64,000 nt of DNA from Cristatella mucedo. Lineage: Eukaryota > Bryozoa > Phylactolaemata > Cristatellidae. A program made the translations under genes and the position numbers. This document shows positions 1-47,690 of this stretch, one piece after another (the first letter of the stretch is position 1; each line of letters opens with the position of its first letter). A model generated the notes under the pieces. That model saw nothing but the letters and a program-made list of their open reading frames with translations, searched no databases and was not told the DNA's origin. The stretch lies in assembly GCA_009760855.2 (NCBI GenBank), contig WPIO01000180.1, positions 462,970 to 526,969 of the forward strand, in the 5' to 3' direction.

Positions 1-383
1 GCCTCCTGTGAGCAGCTGTAAGGTAGCCAGCCCGCCTGTGGGGTCAGCTGTTGATGTTGGCTGCTATGCCCATACGGCACTGCATGTGTAATGTCGCATT
101 TGTAGAGGCTTGGCTCGCTCAATGCTGCCCTGTAGATTGCAGCCACTGTGTTGGTGTAGCAAAGTTGTGACCTTAAGGTCATCGGTGAGCCGTAATGGCT
201 CACTAGCTCAGGCGGTTGCTTTTCACGACCTCGGCCCCCGAGGTCGTGGGCTCAAATCCTGCAGTGGGCGATCCTTTATCGCCACTGCAAGCGGTGGCGA
301 TAACCTTAAAGGCTCTTCTGTCGCTACACAAAAGAGGCTCTTAAATCAGCTAGCATTTATTTATTTATTCATTTAAGGGGGCG
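1..383 (+). mobile_element. Stretch upstream of gypsy 5' LTR, resembling internal 3' end and PPT
   Basis: The 14-bp palindrome TGACCTTAAGGTCA (168-181) and the purine-rich AGGGGGCG (376-383) recur just before the 3' LTR (4069-4090). About 35 bp to their left also look related. A SINE at 182-376 separates them here. The sequence just left of the 5' LTR therefore looks like the internal 3' end of another copy, as expected if two copies once shared an LTR. Bases 1-130 match nothing I can identify. Confidence 0.45.
182..376 (+). mobile_element. tRNA-derived SINE, sense copy 1
   Basis: The head has an A-box-like CTAGCTCAGGCGG and a B-box-like GGGCTCAAATCC. The body has GGCGATCCTTTATCGCC and GGCTCTTCTGTCGCTA motifs shared with the other copies, and the tail is ATTTATTTATT. 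It is inserted between the palindrome and the polypurine tract left of the gypsy LTR. An 11-bp hairpin (CACGACCTCGG / CCGAGGTCGTG) precedes the B box. Confidence 0.85.
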
Positions 384-672
384 TGTAGTTTGATTGCATG
401 CGGGCTGGTCCTCAATAGCTGGTGGGAGCATCCTCGAGAGGGGCCTGTGCACAGCTGTGGTCCGCTTCTAACGAAGCGTTGACACAGGCCGATAACCCGC
501 TGGTAAACCGATGATAAATTCACCATCGGATTCGGCCAAGGGACAGCCAGAGTCGAGGAGATGAGACTAGAGTGTGACAAGGGGCGGAAGCAGTCGTGCG
601 TCTTGCGGCTCCGTGCCTTGAGCAATATATCGTTGCCATTGTTCATCGGCTGGCTCTCTGATGTGCGAACCA
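384..672 (+). repeat. Ty3/gypsy 5' LTR
   Basis: The 289-bp direct repeat begins TGTAGTTTGATT and ends GAACCA. It aligns with 4091-4392, sharing for example GAGAGGGGCCTGTGCACAGC, with scattered indels and roughly 75-80% identity by eye. This divergence indicates an old insertion. Confidence 0.75.
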
Positions 673-3600
673 AACTACAGGTGAGTCACCAGACGTTTAC
701 TTTGCCGATCTTGCTCACTTGGCGTTCATTGTCTTTGCTGCTCAAGTGGGGGGCACCTGCGTATCCCTCTGAGTCTTTGCTGGAGTGGGCATATATGTTG
801 GGCCTACCCAATAATGTAAAGCGTCAGCTGCGAGCAGCGTGAAAGCTTAACAAAGCTGAGTTTCTCATGCTGGTTGAAATGTCGAGGGACTTTGTCTCGT
901 CAAGTGAGACATGTCTCGATGGCCGTTTTGAGGATCAATTCGCTCAGACCCGTGGCGCCGTGGTGCAGTCTAGGTTGGACACGCAAAAGCGGTACACTGA
1001 CCGGCCTTTACGAAGCGAAAGCGGCTTTTCTGGATCTGCGGCGATCTGAATCATCTAGCTGCTACGTGTGGCAAAACGTTCTGCGATCAAAACAAAAAAC
1101 GACTAAGGGGAACCGTCAGCACCTTCGCCAGTGTGTTCTTCTTGACTCCTGCGTGATTACCCTAGATTGACGTGATGTTGAATGGCCGTCTCGCTACTGC
1201 ACTTGTTGACACTGGCTGCTCCCGCACGGTGCTTGCAGCAGTGCTAGCCTCCTCACGTAATCAGCAGCCTGTCAGGGATGGTATCTTGATGATGAATGGT
1301 GACCGGGCTTTGTTTACCTCTTCATGTAAGGTCAGTCTGTTAATTAAAGGAGTACCACTGGAGGTTAATGGTTTGATGACCAATATAATTTCTTGCTGGG
1401 ACATCTTATTTGGGATGGATGTCATAAGAGCCCTAGGTGGCCTTCGTGTAGGGCACGCACGGCGGTGAAAGCCAAATTGACTTTGGTAATGAGGCTCCAG
1501 CGACCCGACGCATCCGTGGCGAAAGAAACAGTGTGACCTGCCCTCGCTTTCCCTGGCCATTGACGTCTCACTCGTTGCAAAGGTCGGAAATTCGAGCGAG
1601 CTTACAGTCTCAGACAAAGTTTTTACTGCCGTATTCCACGATGGCGCGTGGCACGTGCACTGGAACTGGAAAGAAGGCGTACAGGCCCCCTTGCTGCAGA
1701 ACCGCGTGTCCTCATATCGCATCCCGGCTGAGGTAGAAGCAGAATATGAACGGTAAGTGGAGGACTGGATAAAGTGTGGTTGGCTTCAACCTTTTCACGG
1801 GGAGTGCGGTGGGCTGATTCACTTGATTGCGGTGGTCCAAAGCAGCAAAGGGAAAGTGAGGCCCGTCCTCGACTATCGAGAGCTCAACCAGTTCGTGTCG
1901 AGCCACACGGCTGAAAGGGCAGTAATAAACTTCGTGCATGGCGGCGAATGGGACGAAACGTAAGCGCCGTGGACCTGCGTAAGGCCTATTTGCAAATTCA
2001 CGTAGACCCGTCATTGTGGAAGTACCAGGTGGTTGAATGTCATGGCCGCCGATACTGCCTGACTCGCCTGGGTTTCGGCCTCAACGTTGCACCACAAAAA
2101 ATGACTGCTACCTTAAATAAAGTGTTTCCATGGATGAGTGAGTCAGATCCGGCACGGGTTTGTATGCTGACGACATTTTGGTAAATAATGGTATGGTCTG
2201 AAACGACCGTGTGATCAAGTTTCTTAGCGAGTAAGGACTTAAAGCAAAACCACCCAATAAGTTAGAGGGTGGTCGTGTCCTATACCTCCGCATTGACAGT
2301 AAACGCCACGAGCTCGTATGGCGCCGAGATAATGCCATAGGCTCCGTACTGTCTGTGATGACGCTGCGAGAGTTATTTTCTTGGTGTGGGTAACTCGTCG
2401 GGCATTTTCCGGTAGCCGGCTGGCTGCGACCCGCTTGCAGTTACCTCAAAAGTATAGCCAGCGATCCGGATAGGGACAGTAAAGTGCCGAGTGAGGTTTT
2501 GGAAATTGCTCACGACGTCCAAGGCAGGGTGCTGGCTTCTGATTTGGTCACTGGCTTGTGGCAGGTGGCCAATGTCGTCAGTGGAAAACTGTGGTGCAAT
2601 GCGAGCAGCATCGCTATTGGAACGTGCTTTGAGATTGACGGTACAGTTGTTGAGGATGCCTCGCGGCTTACGAAAGCGCGACGACACCTCGCATAGCAAC
2701 ACTACCAAGTTATAAGCCGTCATCAAGGCCTCAACATCCCTATTGCGTAGGGACTTCAGAAAGTTCAAGTTGTTACAGATTCGACTTCGACGTTTGGTTG
2801 GCTTTAGTCATTGATCGATGGGGATAAACCCGTGAGGACGCGCGGCATGGGAGAGGTGATAATTAGACGGCGACTGGGCCTACTCCTCGATATTGTAGCG
2901 AAGTGCAGTCTGGAGACGACTGTGAGTCTAGTAAGGTCGCCAGAGAACAAAGCAGACCAGCTGACGCGAGTTCCGCAAAAGTGGTTGAAGTTCACGACTT
3001 GCTGTGCCGGTGCCGTCGCTGCTGAGGTCAGTTTGGCGGCTCCCGATGTCGGCCTCAAGCAATTCCACAATCTGCACCACTTGGGCGTCGACAGGACGCT
3101 ATACTTGGCAAGGCTATGTCACCCTAATGCAAACATACGCAGAACCGATGTAGAACGGATTGTTCGTTCTTGTCTGAGCTGTAGATCAGTGGAACCGTCG
3201 CCGATTTTGGGGCAGCGAGGCAGTCTTGAAGTCACCAAATCCTGGTTTCGCTTGCGATCGATGTCATACTACCGCTATGAGAAATATCTGACGCTGGTTG
3301 ACTGCGGGCCCAGCAAATCTACGCTGTGGCAGCACATTCCTAGCGAAGATGTGCACCTTATCATCAGAGTACTGGAAAAAATCTTTCGAGAGAGAGGCCC
3401 ACCAACCCAACTTCTGATGGATAACAGCGCCTCGTTCTGATCTGAGGCAGTTCGGCATCTCTGCGAACGCTGGAGCGTTGAGACCATCTGCATGCATCGG
3501 ACTATCAAGGGCATGACAGCTCGTACCGATAGAGGAGTACTAGATATGGTGTATTGGTACAATTCGACGCCGACAGAGGGGATAAAGGGCGAAACCGTGC

Positions 3601-4090
3601 CTCGTAGACGGTTATTCACGTATTAATGGCGGTGCCCGCTTCAGCTGAAGAAGGCTCAGCACTGCAATGCCCAATCTCCTATCAACTACATAGCGGGACA
3701 AAGGTTTTTGTGAAACCAGCCAATGCATGGAGTACGACAGAATGGCCGGAATGCACTGTGACCTCGGGGACTAACGGCCTTGGCGTCGAGGGCAACGGAA
3801 TCCGAAGGCATGTGTCGGACGTCTGGCTAGCTCCGGACGCTGGGCCGGTATTACCTGCTCAGCCGCCAGCACACTCCCAGATACGGAGCGAAGATGATGA
3901 GTATTGCGGGGCAGAGGAAAGGGGCGGCCTCCAGCTTCACATGCGGTCGGAACTGCAGTGCTCGCGTTGGTTCTCCGACTACGTCATGGACTGATCTGTA
4001 CGTCACGGCACGGAAGTTTGCTTAAACGACGATACATTGCCGCTGCTTGCATTGCTGCAGGAAACGTGTGACCTTAAGGTCAAGGGGGCG
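673..4090 (+). pseudogene. Ty3/gypsy gag-pol relic
   Basis: The degraded internal region keeps domain order. A Gag zinc-knuckle remnant lies at 1028-1069 (CGDLNHLAATC, with Phe where the first Cys should be). An aspartic protease with DTGCS lies at 1172-1468. Reverse transcriptase spans about 1740-2330, with VRPVLDYRELNQ, VDLRKAYLQI and an ADDIL catalytic box near 2163. An RNase H/connection region covers about 2340-2960. Integrase spans about 3040-3620, with an HHCC zinc finger, an Asp in TLVDCG, and MDNSASF followed by a stop at 3438-3440 just before the SE of the catalytic triad. A C-terminal integrase-type tail lies at about 3690-3850. Several frameshifts and stops make it non-functional. 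PR-RT-RH-INT order places it in Ty3/gypsy. Confidence 0.88.
4069..4090 (+). promoter_or_regulatory. Polypurine tract with adjacent palindrome
   Basis: TGACCTTAAGGTCA is a perfect 14-bp palindrome followed by AGGGGGCG directly before the 3' LTR. The purine run sits where a plus-strand primer is expected. Confidence 0.5.
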
Positions 4091-4392
4091 TGTGGTTTGA
4101 TTATACGTGAGCTGGTACCCCTCATTTCCTAAACAGCTGTTGCGAGCATCATCGAGAGGGGCCTGTGCACAGCTGTGGTCCGCTTATAATGAAGCGTTGA
4201 CGCTAGCCGATAACACACTGGTAAACAGATAGTGAATTCTTCATCAGGGTCGGCGAATGCACAGCCGTGGTCGAGGAGAGTAGACTCGAGTGGGAGAAGG
4301 GCGAGGGAAGTCGTGTTCCCTCTGCTCCGTGAGTAGTATAATAGATTGTTGGTGATGATCCTGTGCCAGCGTTCTGTGTTCTGTGTGAATCA
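4091..4392 (+). repeat. Ty3/gypsy 3' LTR
   Basis: The repeat begins TGTGGTTTGATT and ends GAATCA, and pairs with the 5' LTR at 384-672. It directly abuts LINE-B endonuclease sequence downstream. No target duplication is visible. Confidence 0.72.
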
Positions 4393-5345
4393 AAGAACTC
4401 TTATCCGAGACGAGGCTGTCCAGGAGATGCCAGATGCATTTCTGCTTACAGAACTGTCGATGAAACTGGGTTCGTGTAGCAGTATATTTGAATCCACCAT
4501 ACCCGGGATGTCATTCTTTCAGTCTATGCGATGTGACACGGTTCGTGGCATAACACAATGGTTGTTCGTGAATCCTTTGGCTATAAGATATGCAGTTATT
4601 CGCATAGGCCATCGTTTGAATCTGTTGCAATCAGGTCCTCATCAAAGAAAGGACCTCTCACTGTTGCGATAACGACTATAATATAACGACTCCTTCGGGC
4701 TGTCTAAACTAAAGGAAAGTTTTCAGAATTCCCCGCTAAAATATGTGCGTTACATGCCGCTATTAATTGCTGGAGACTTCGATATTCACATTGACAACCG
4801 TAGCATCCGCCAGCTCCACCCATTTCTTTACTGTCGTGATTATTATGGTTTTGTCAAAAGCTAAAATCATACCACTCACTTGGGTGGCTATATTCCAGAT
4901 CTCGCTATTTATAAGAACATCTACCCCATTGACCTTGTGGTGTGCCCTCTGACCCTCTCGGATGATGTTTTGTTTTCTTTTATTGTTCCTGCTCTGTTGT
5001 ACGGACAAGGTAGCATCGAGTTTGTCTAGCGATGTAACTTAAAAAGCATTGTCCAAGACAATATTTTGAAATCAAGATGTGATGCAGGTCTTTGGGATCT
5101 GCACCGATACTTGAAAGAAAGCCTTGATACTCTCACCGATGTAGTGAAGCTGGCACTTTGGAATGCTCTTAACAATCATGCTCCCGTATATTCTTTGCAT
5201 ATGTCGTGAAAATACCTTTCGATTAACGAAAAAAACGAACACTTCCACAGTGTTCAGCTTTGGCTTGAAAGCAGGTTTGATAGGTCTGTGTCAGGCAAAG
5301 ATATAGTCGATTTCAAGAATTCCTTAAAGTCTGCATCAGGAGCTT
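4393..5345 (+). pseudogene. LINE-B endonuclease and linker relic
   Basis: Translation gives AP-endonuclease-type fragments: LIRDEAVQEMPDAFLLTE, LIAGDFDIHIDN (near 4757-4792), and THLGGYIPDLAI where the family has a GHTLDL-type motif. Frameshifts break it. It is the N-terminal half of the LINE-B family (L2/CR1-like), which continues at 6276 after a LINE-A segment. Confidence 0.72.
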
Positions 5346-6275
5346 AGCTTTCCTATCAAAGACAATGGGATGGGTCGTGGCGGACCAGCTGCTCTTATAT
5401 TTTGAAACTGTAAACATTGCTAGTAAGTTCTAGTCTGGCTTTAGAGATAATCACTCCACAGAATCAGCATTGCTTAGGGTGTACAACGACCTACTTAGGA
5501 ATGCAGACATTGGTAGACTGTCTCTGCTTGATTTTCTCGATCTTTCGGTCACTTTTGATGCTATCGACCAAAAAGTTCTTCTAGAGCGCCTTTCATTACA
5601 CGTGGGCGTCACTGGCACTATTCTGCAATGGTTCAGGTCCTATCTCAGTGAGAAACTCTAGAGTATTGATGGGAATGGACACTGATCATGCGAGGTACCT
5701 CTGAAACATGGGGTACCTCAGGGCTCCATGCTAGTTGCGATTCTGTTCACGGTTTATACTCTCCCTCTAGCTGATTTGGTTGCCCAGCACAATGTAGGCT
5801 TTCACTGCTATGCGGTTGACACTTAGCTGTACCTTTGCTTTGATCCCTCTCAGCCTAAGAGCACCTCGAATTCTCTCAACTCACTTGCTGCATGTATTGA
5901 TGACATCCACACATGGATGGCAGCAAATTTTGTAAAACTAAACGATGATAGAGCTAACTTATTAGTTATGGGCGAACCCAGTGTGATTCAGAGATTGGAA
6001 AGCTGACGCTCAAAATTGGCTCAGCCGGCATATCTCCTGTTGAATCAGCTCAAATTCTAGGTTTCATGTTCTAAAGTGACCCCTCGTTAGACGACCACAT
6101 CAGCTCCACAATAAAGTCTGCCTACTTTCAGCTAAGTTAAATTGCTACAATTTGGGCATGTTTAGATAAGGATACCCCGTCCAAGTTGGTCCTTGCATTC
6201 GTGACATCCCGTCTAGACTTCTGCAACTCACTGGTTTCTGGCCTACCAGCATGTGCGATCAGGCGATTACAGCGG
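5346..6275 (+). pseudogene. LINE-A reverse transcriptase relic (sense)
   Basis: Motifs seen: NHSTESALLRVYNDLL, a degraded FDTIDHKVLLERL block, GVPQGS, and YAVDT for the YADD catalytic box. A C-terminal region follows, up to ACAIRRLQ. It stops in mid-ORF rather than at a 3' tail, so it looks rearranged and is not a clean 5'-truncated insertion. Confidence 0.8.
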
Positions 6276-6676
6276 GTGCCGATACTTAAAAAAAGCCAGG
6301 ACTAGATACAAAAGCTCTCGCAAACTATCGCCCGGTTTGTCTTCTTCATTTTTTGTCAATTCTTCTTTAAATAATATCGCTAGGCAACTGGTAGCACACA
6401 TTGATAAGAATTAAATTTCAGAAAAATTTTAATCTGGGTTTAAGTGGGCGAACTCTCCTGAAACTGCTCTCCTTCATGTAACAAATGACATCCTATGCAC
6501 TAACGACGATGGGAACGTCACAGCCCTAGCACTGCCAGACTTGTCAGCCGCCTTTGACACCATTTATCACGATGTCCTACGTGAATGATTGACAGCAACG
6601 ATCATTCTGACAGACGAGGCACTGGCATAGGTCAAGTCGCACTTGTCAGATCGTGTTCAACTCGTGTGGTGTGGGG
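6276..6676 (+). pseudogene. LINE-B reverse transcriptase relic (sense)
   Basis: It begins at the VxPILKK...NYRP block and runs through ETALLHVTNDIL, DLSAAFDTI and the SHLSDRVQ block. It is interrupted at 6677 by LINE-A 3' ends and resumes at 6956. Confidence 0.75.
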
Positions 6677-6955
6677 TTTAGGACTCTTTACAGCAAATTT
6701 AAAGCGCCTAGAGAGAGATTTAGTTCTCTGAGGGCGCTTTATCGAGAGAATTATTATTATTACTGTGCATGCTGCCACTAACCGCATTTGCATGCTGACC
6801 CTGTGCATGTCACCCCTAACCATGTTATTTATTATTATTTTAGTAACCATTCAATTGCATTTTACTTTACAGCAAATGCAAAGCGCCTATAGAGAGATTG
6901 AGTTCTCTTAGGGCGCTTTATCAAGTGAATTATTATTTTTATTATTATCACCCAT
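6677..6955 (+). mobile_element. Two tandem LINE-A 3' ends (sense)
   Basis: Two copies of the LINE-A terminal hairpin (AAAGCGCC... / ...GGGCGCTTTATC) each end in ATT repeats, at about 6690-6762 and 6763-6950. They sit inside LINE-B, which continues on either side. They look like short 5'-truncated insertions, the second into or beside the first. Confidence 0.82.
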
Positions 6956-8232
6956 ACCAGTCAACTGTGGAGTCCGGCAAGGGTCAGCCCTCGGTCTTTT
7001 GCTTTTCTCCATTTATTCTCAACCTCCAGGAAAAGTGATTAAGGCCCGTGGAATAGAATATAACTTTCATGCTAAAGATCACTGTCTTTGTCGTGTAAAC
7101 AGTCGGAATTCCCCGCAGCAGCTGAGAAATTGAACGTTTTCCATGCCGAAATTCGATGCTGGATGTCGCAAAATTTCTTGAAACTAAACAACGATAAAAC
7201 TGAACTGCTGCTCATAAGACGCCCTAAGATTGCTGCTGGAAAAATGCTTACCTCTTCTTATAGGTGATGCTTTTATGCGACCATCACTGTGTTTTCGTAA
7301 TTTAGTTGTCCTACTTGAACACTGAAAACGTTTAATTTCTCAGCTGCTGCGGCGGATTCCGACAGTTTACACGACAAATACAGCTGATTATCGTCACCAT
7401 GAAAGCAATATTATATTCCAAGTCCCTTAATCACTTTACCCAGAGGTTGAAAATAAATTGTGAATGCTTCGCTAAGAACACTTCTTCCACAGTTAGCCAT
7501 CACGTCCGATCCTTATCTAAGATTGGGAACTATCTTCCATGGTGGCTTGCAAAATATTTAACTAGATCCTTCGTTCTGTCTCTGATATATCATTGTAATT
7601 CCCTTTCGGCTGAGCTATCGAAAAAAGTAACTATGTCACTGCACCCGGCTGTGAATATGGCTGCATGGCTAGTTTGCCAATTCCAGAGGTTTGACAGTGC
7701 GTCTCCTTTGTTAAAAGAGTTAAAATGGCTGACAGTCGATTAATGAATACAGAGCAAATTGATAATTCTGACGCACGAGACCCGACACGGCTTCGCTCCT
7801 CTATACCTAGCTGAACTGGTGCACCAGCTTCTATTGTCCCATCAGGTCCTATATAGACACTAAATTATCCTTTTAATTGTTCAGCTAAACGACCGTTGGG
7901 GACAGCAGCTTTTGCTCTGCAATTCGTAGACTGTGAAACTAGCTTCAACGATTTTTAGGCAACAACTACTCTCTTGCTGCCAACTACGGCACGTTTTTTC
8001 CAGCCGTCTTGAGCTGCTACTTCCATGTTATTCACTGCCTCAACTGCTGCCCTGTGTATGCTGTGATTCCCGGTTTCTCTTTGTTGCCTGAGATCAAGTC
8101 TTTTGGCTACCGAAGACACACGGAAACCCACATAGGCTGTAAGTGGGCTATGCGAAAGTCTCCTACGCAACAACCACATAGTCCTTGTAGCTTTGTTAAG
8201 TTGGAGATGGAGATGTATTACATTACTTAAAA
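6956..8232 (+). pseudogene. LINE-B C-terminal half and 3' end (sense)
   Basis: It continues from VNCGVRQGS through the LLIGDA block and the C-terminal region. It ends at GGAGATGTATTACATTACTT near 8228, the LINE-B 3' signature. Many frameshifts are present. Confidence 0.75.
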
Positions 8233-8254
8233 TTCTGTCTACAGCGTGTGCCCT

Positions 8255-8600
8255 CCTCCACATCCAAAATTTAATCATTTGTGAATCGCGTAACCTCAAT
8301 ACCTACAGCTCTCGCAGAAATATCTTCTTTGCCCCTGCTGCTCGATTCTCCTATAGCAATGTCAACATTGACGGACTACCTCCCCACGATACTAGATGAC
8401 ATGGCAACTAGTTTGCAATTCTCACTAAGCTCACTGTGCTTTTTTCCGTATGGATTATGTTTTGTGGCAGACATTAAACTAGCCAGACCTACTAAATTCA
8501 AGCAGGCCAAAGCTCACAAAAGATCAGGACTGACTGTCAATTTCCAGGTTGATGAAGACCACATGTAACAATTGGTAGCTCGTAGCAATCGAAAATGTGC
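8255..8600 (+). pseudogene. LINE-A endonuclease-RT linker relic (sense)
   Basis: CESRNLNT, LTKLTV and the KAHKRSGLTV-type sequence correspond to the linker seen intact in the copies at 52819-52454 and 50015-49800. It lies just beyond the presumed SSUH2 poly(A) site. Confidence 0.65.
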
Positions 8601-8604
8601 TTGT

Positions 8605-9458
8605 TTTGTCAATACAAATAGAAACTTTATTCGAAGATTGATTCATATCATCGTTCAGACGAGATGCATATTTGTCATGAAAATGGAAAGACAAAGTTGC
8701 TGTTAAACCGGCGTTTGCTTGAATATTGACAGTAGACAGCGGTCTTGGACCAGATGGTAGGTAGTTGTGAATTGCCAAAATAATGGAGGTCCGATGTTGT
8801 CTATGCTGTCGTGGGCTCTTGGAAAATACGGCAAGCGATAGATCAGTAGCAGCACACATAGAAATTCATGATGCATCATGTAAAATGTATTAGTTGCAAT
8901 GGCCGGTGGTCATTACGAACAGATGGCTGAGTTGTCCCATTTGGTCGAAGCCTATTGCATCTGCTATCACATACTCCACGTCCACGTATACAAAAAACAC
9001 GCACTATTCCGTAGTGAAAGAAGCGTTCGCTCACAATTTACTTCCACAATGACGGCTACTGCAATATCAAAAGATTAGTCACGTGTGTGCCATCCAGGAT
9101 AAGCTGGACTTAACGGCACACTTGCATGTTGCTGTCGCCGTAAAAATTATAGCAGTAAAATGAAGAGTTGATTAATGAGCTGCACATGCAAACATTTGCG
9201 ATTTCCCATTCTGATTTGCTGAAGGTTTCGCTGTTCCTGTGGCTTCCGACTGAGGAAGCAGCAATGCATTGCAGCGATCGAATAACGAGGCCGACATTAG
9301 GAGGACAAAAAAGATGCCAACGACCGAGATTCCGGTTTTCAATGAGTCCCTATGAGCTTTAAGGCAGTGTTGAAACTAGCAGTTCTCATCAGGCCATTGC
9401 TAGTAGGTCGAAGACGCTCAGCCGCATGCCGTCAAAGACCAATAACCATCAAATCTGT
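8605..9458 (-). other. Probable SSUH2 3' UTR
   Basis: This is non-repetitive sequence downstream of the stop codon on the minus strand. The first AATAAA on that strand is at 8631-8626, which would give a 3' UTR of roughly 850 nt. A LINE-A relic starts just beyond it at 8600. A 111-codon open frame on the minus strand (8859-8524) overlaps this stretch and is not recognised. The poly(A) site is inferred from one hexamer only. Confidence 0.4.
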
Positions 9459-47162
<37,704 letters not shown>

Positions 47163-47171
47163 CTACAAGCT

Positions 47172-47690
47172 AATAATAAAAATATTAATGTACTTGAGAA
47201 AGCACCCTCAGAGAACTTAATCTCTTTCTAGGCGCTTTACATTTGCTGTAAAGTGATATGCAATAGAATAGTAAGTAAAATCATGCTTGAAAAACAAACA
47301 AAATGGATAATATGGTTAGGGATGACATGCACAGGGTCAGCATGCAAATGTGGTTAGTGGCAGCATGCACATTGTCAGCACGCATAGGCACGTGAACGAC
47401 GAATCACAGGGACCAACTAAATGCTCTCCTTAATAGCTGTGTTTTTAAGTTCCTTTTAAATGTGGTCTGGTCAGGGGATGTTCTGACGCAGGTCGGGACA
47501 GAGTTCCAGGTTTGGCAGCATACGATCTAAATGCACGGTCTCCAAAGGATTTGAGGTTTGTATGAGGTATTTTTACAAGGTTGGATTCCGAAAAGCCGGT
47601 GGTACGATGCTTGGCCTGATGGGGGAGTATGTCGGAGAGATAGCCTGGAGCCATAGAATGAAGTGACGTAAAAGTGAGCGACAAAACCTT
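47172..47690 (-). pseudogene. Outer LINE-A (copy 2), 3' part
   Basis: Tail, hairpin, 3' UTR and C-terminal coding up to AAGGTTTTGTCGCTCAC (sense). This is exactly the continuation of the coding sequence broken at 50884. The tail ends 9 nt before the SSUH2 exon 1 acceptor, in the gene's sense. Confidence 0.9.

Noticed and set aside
182-260. Possible functional tRNA genes at SINE heads
   Set aside because: The A and B boxes are present, but the stems do not fold as a complete tRNA and each is fused to a SINE body with a tail.
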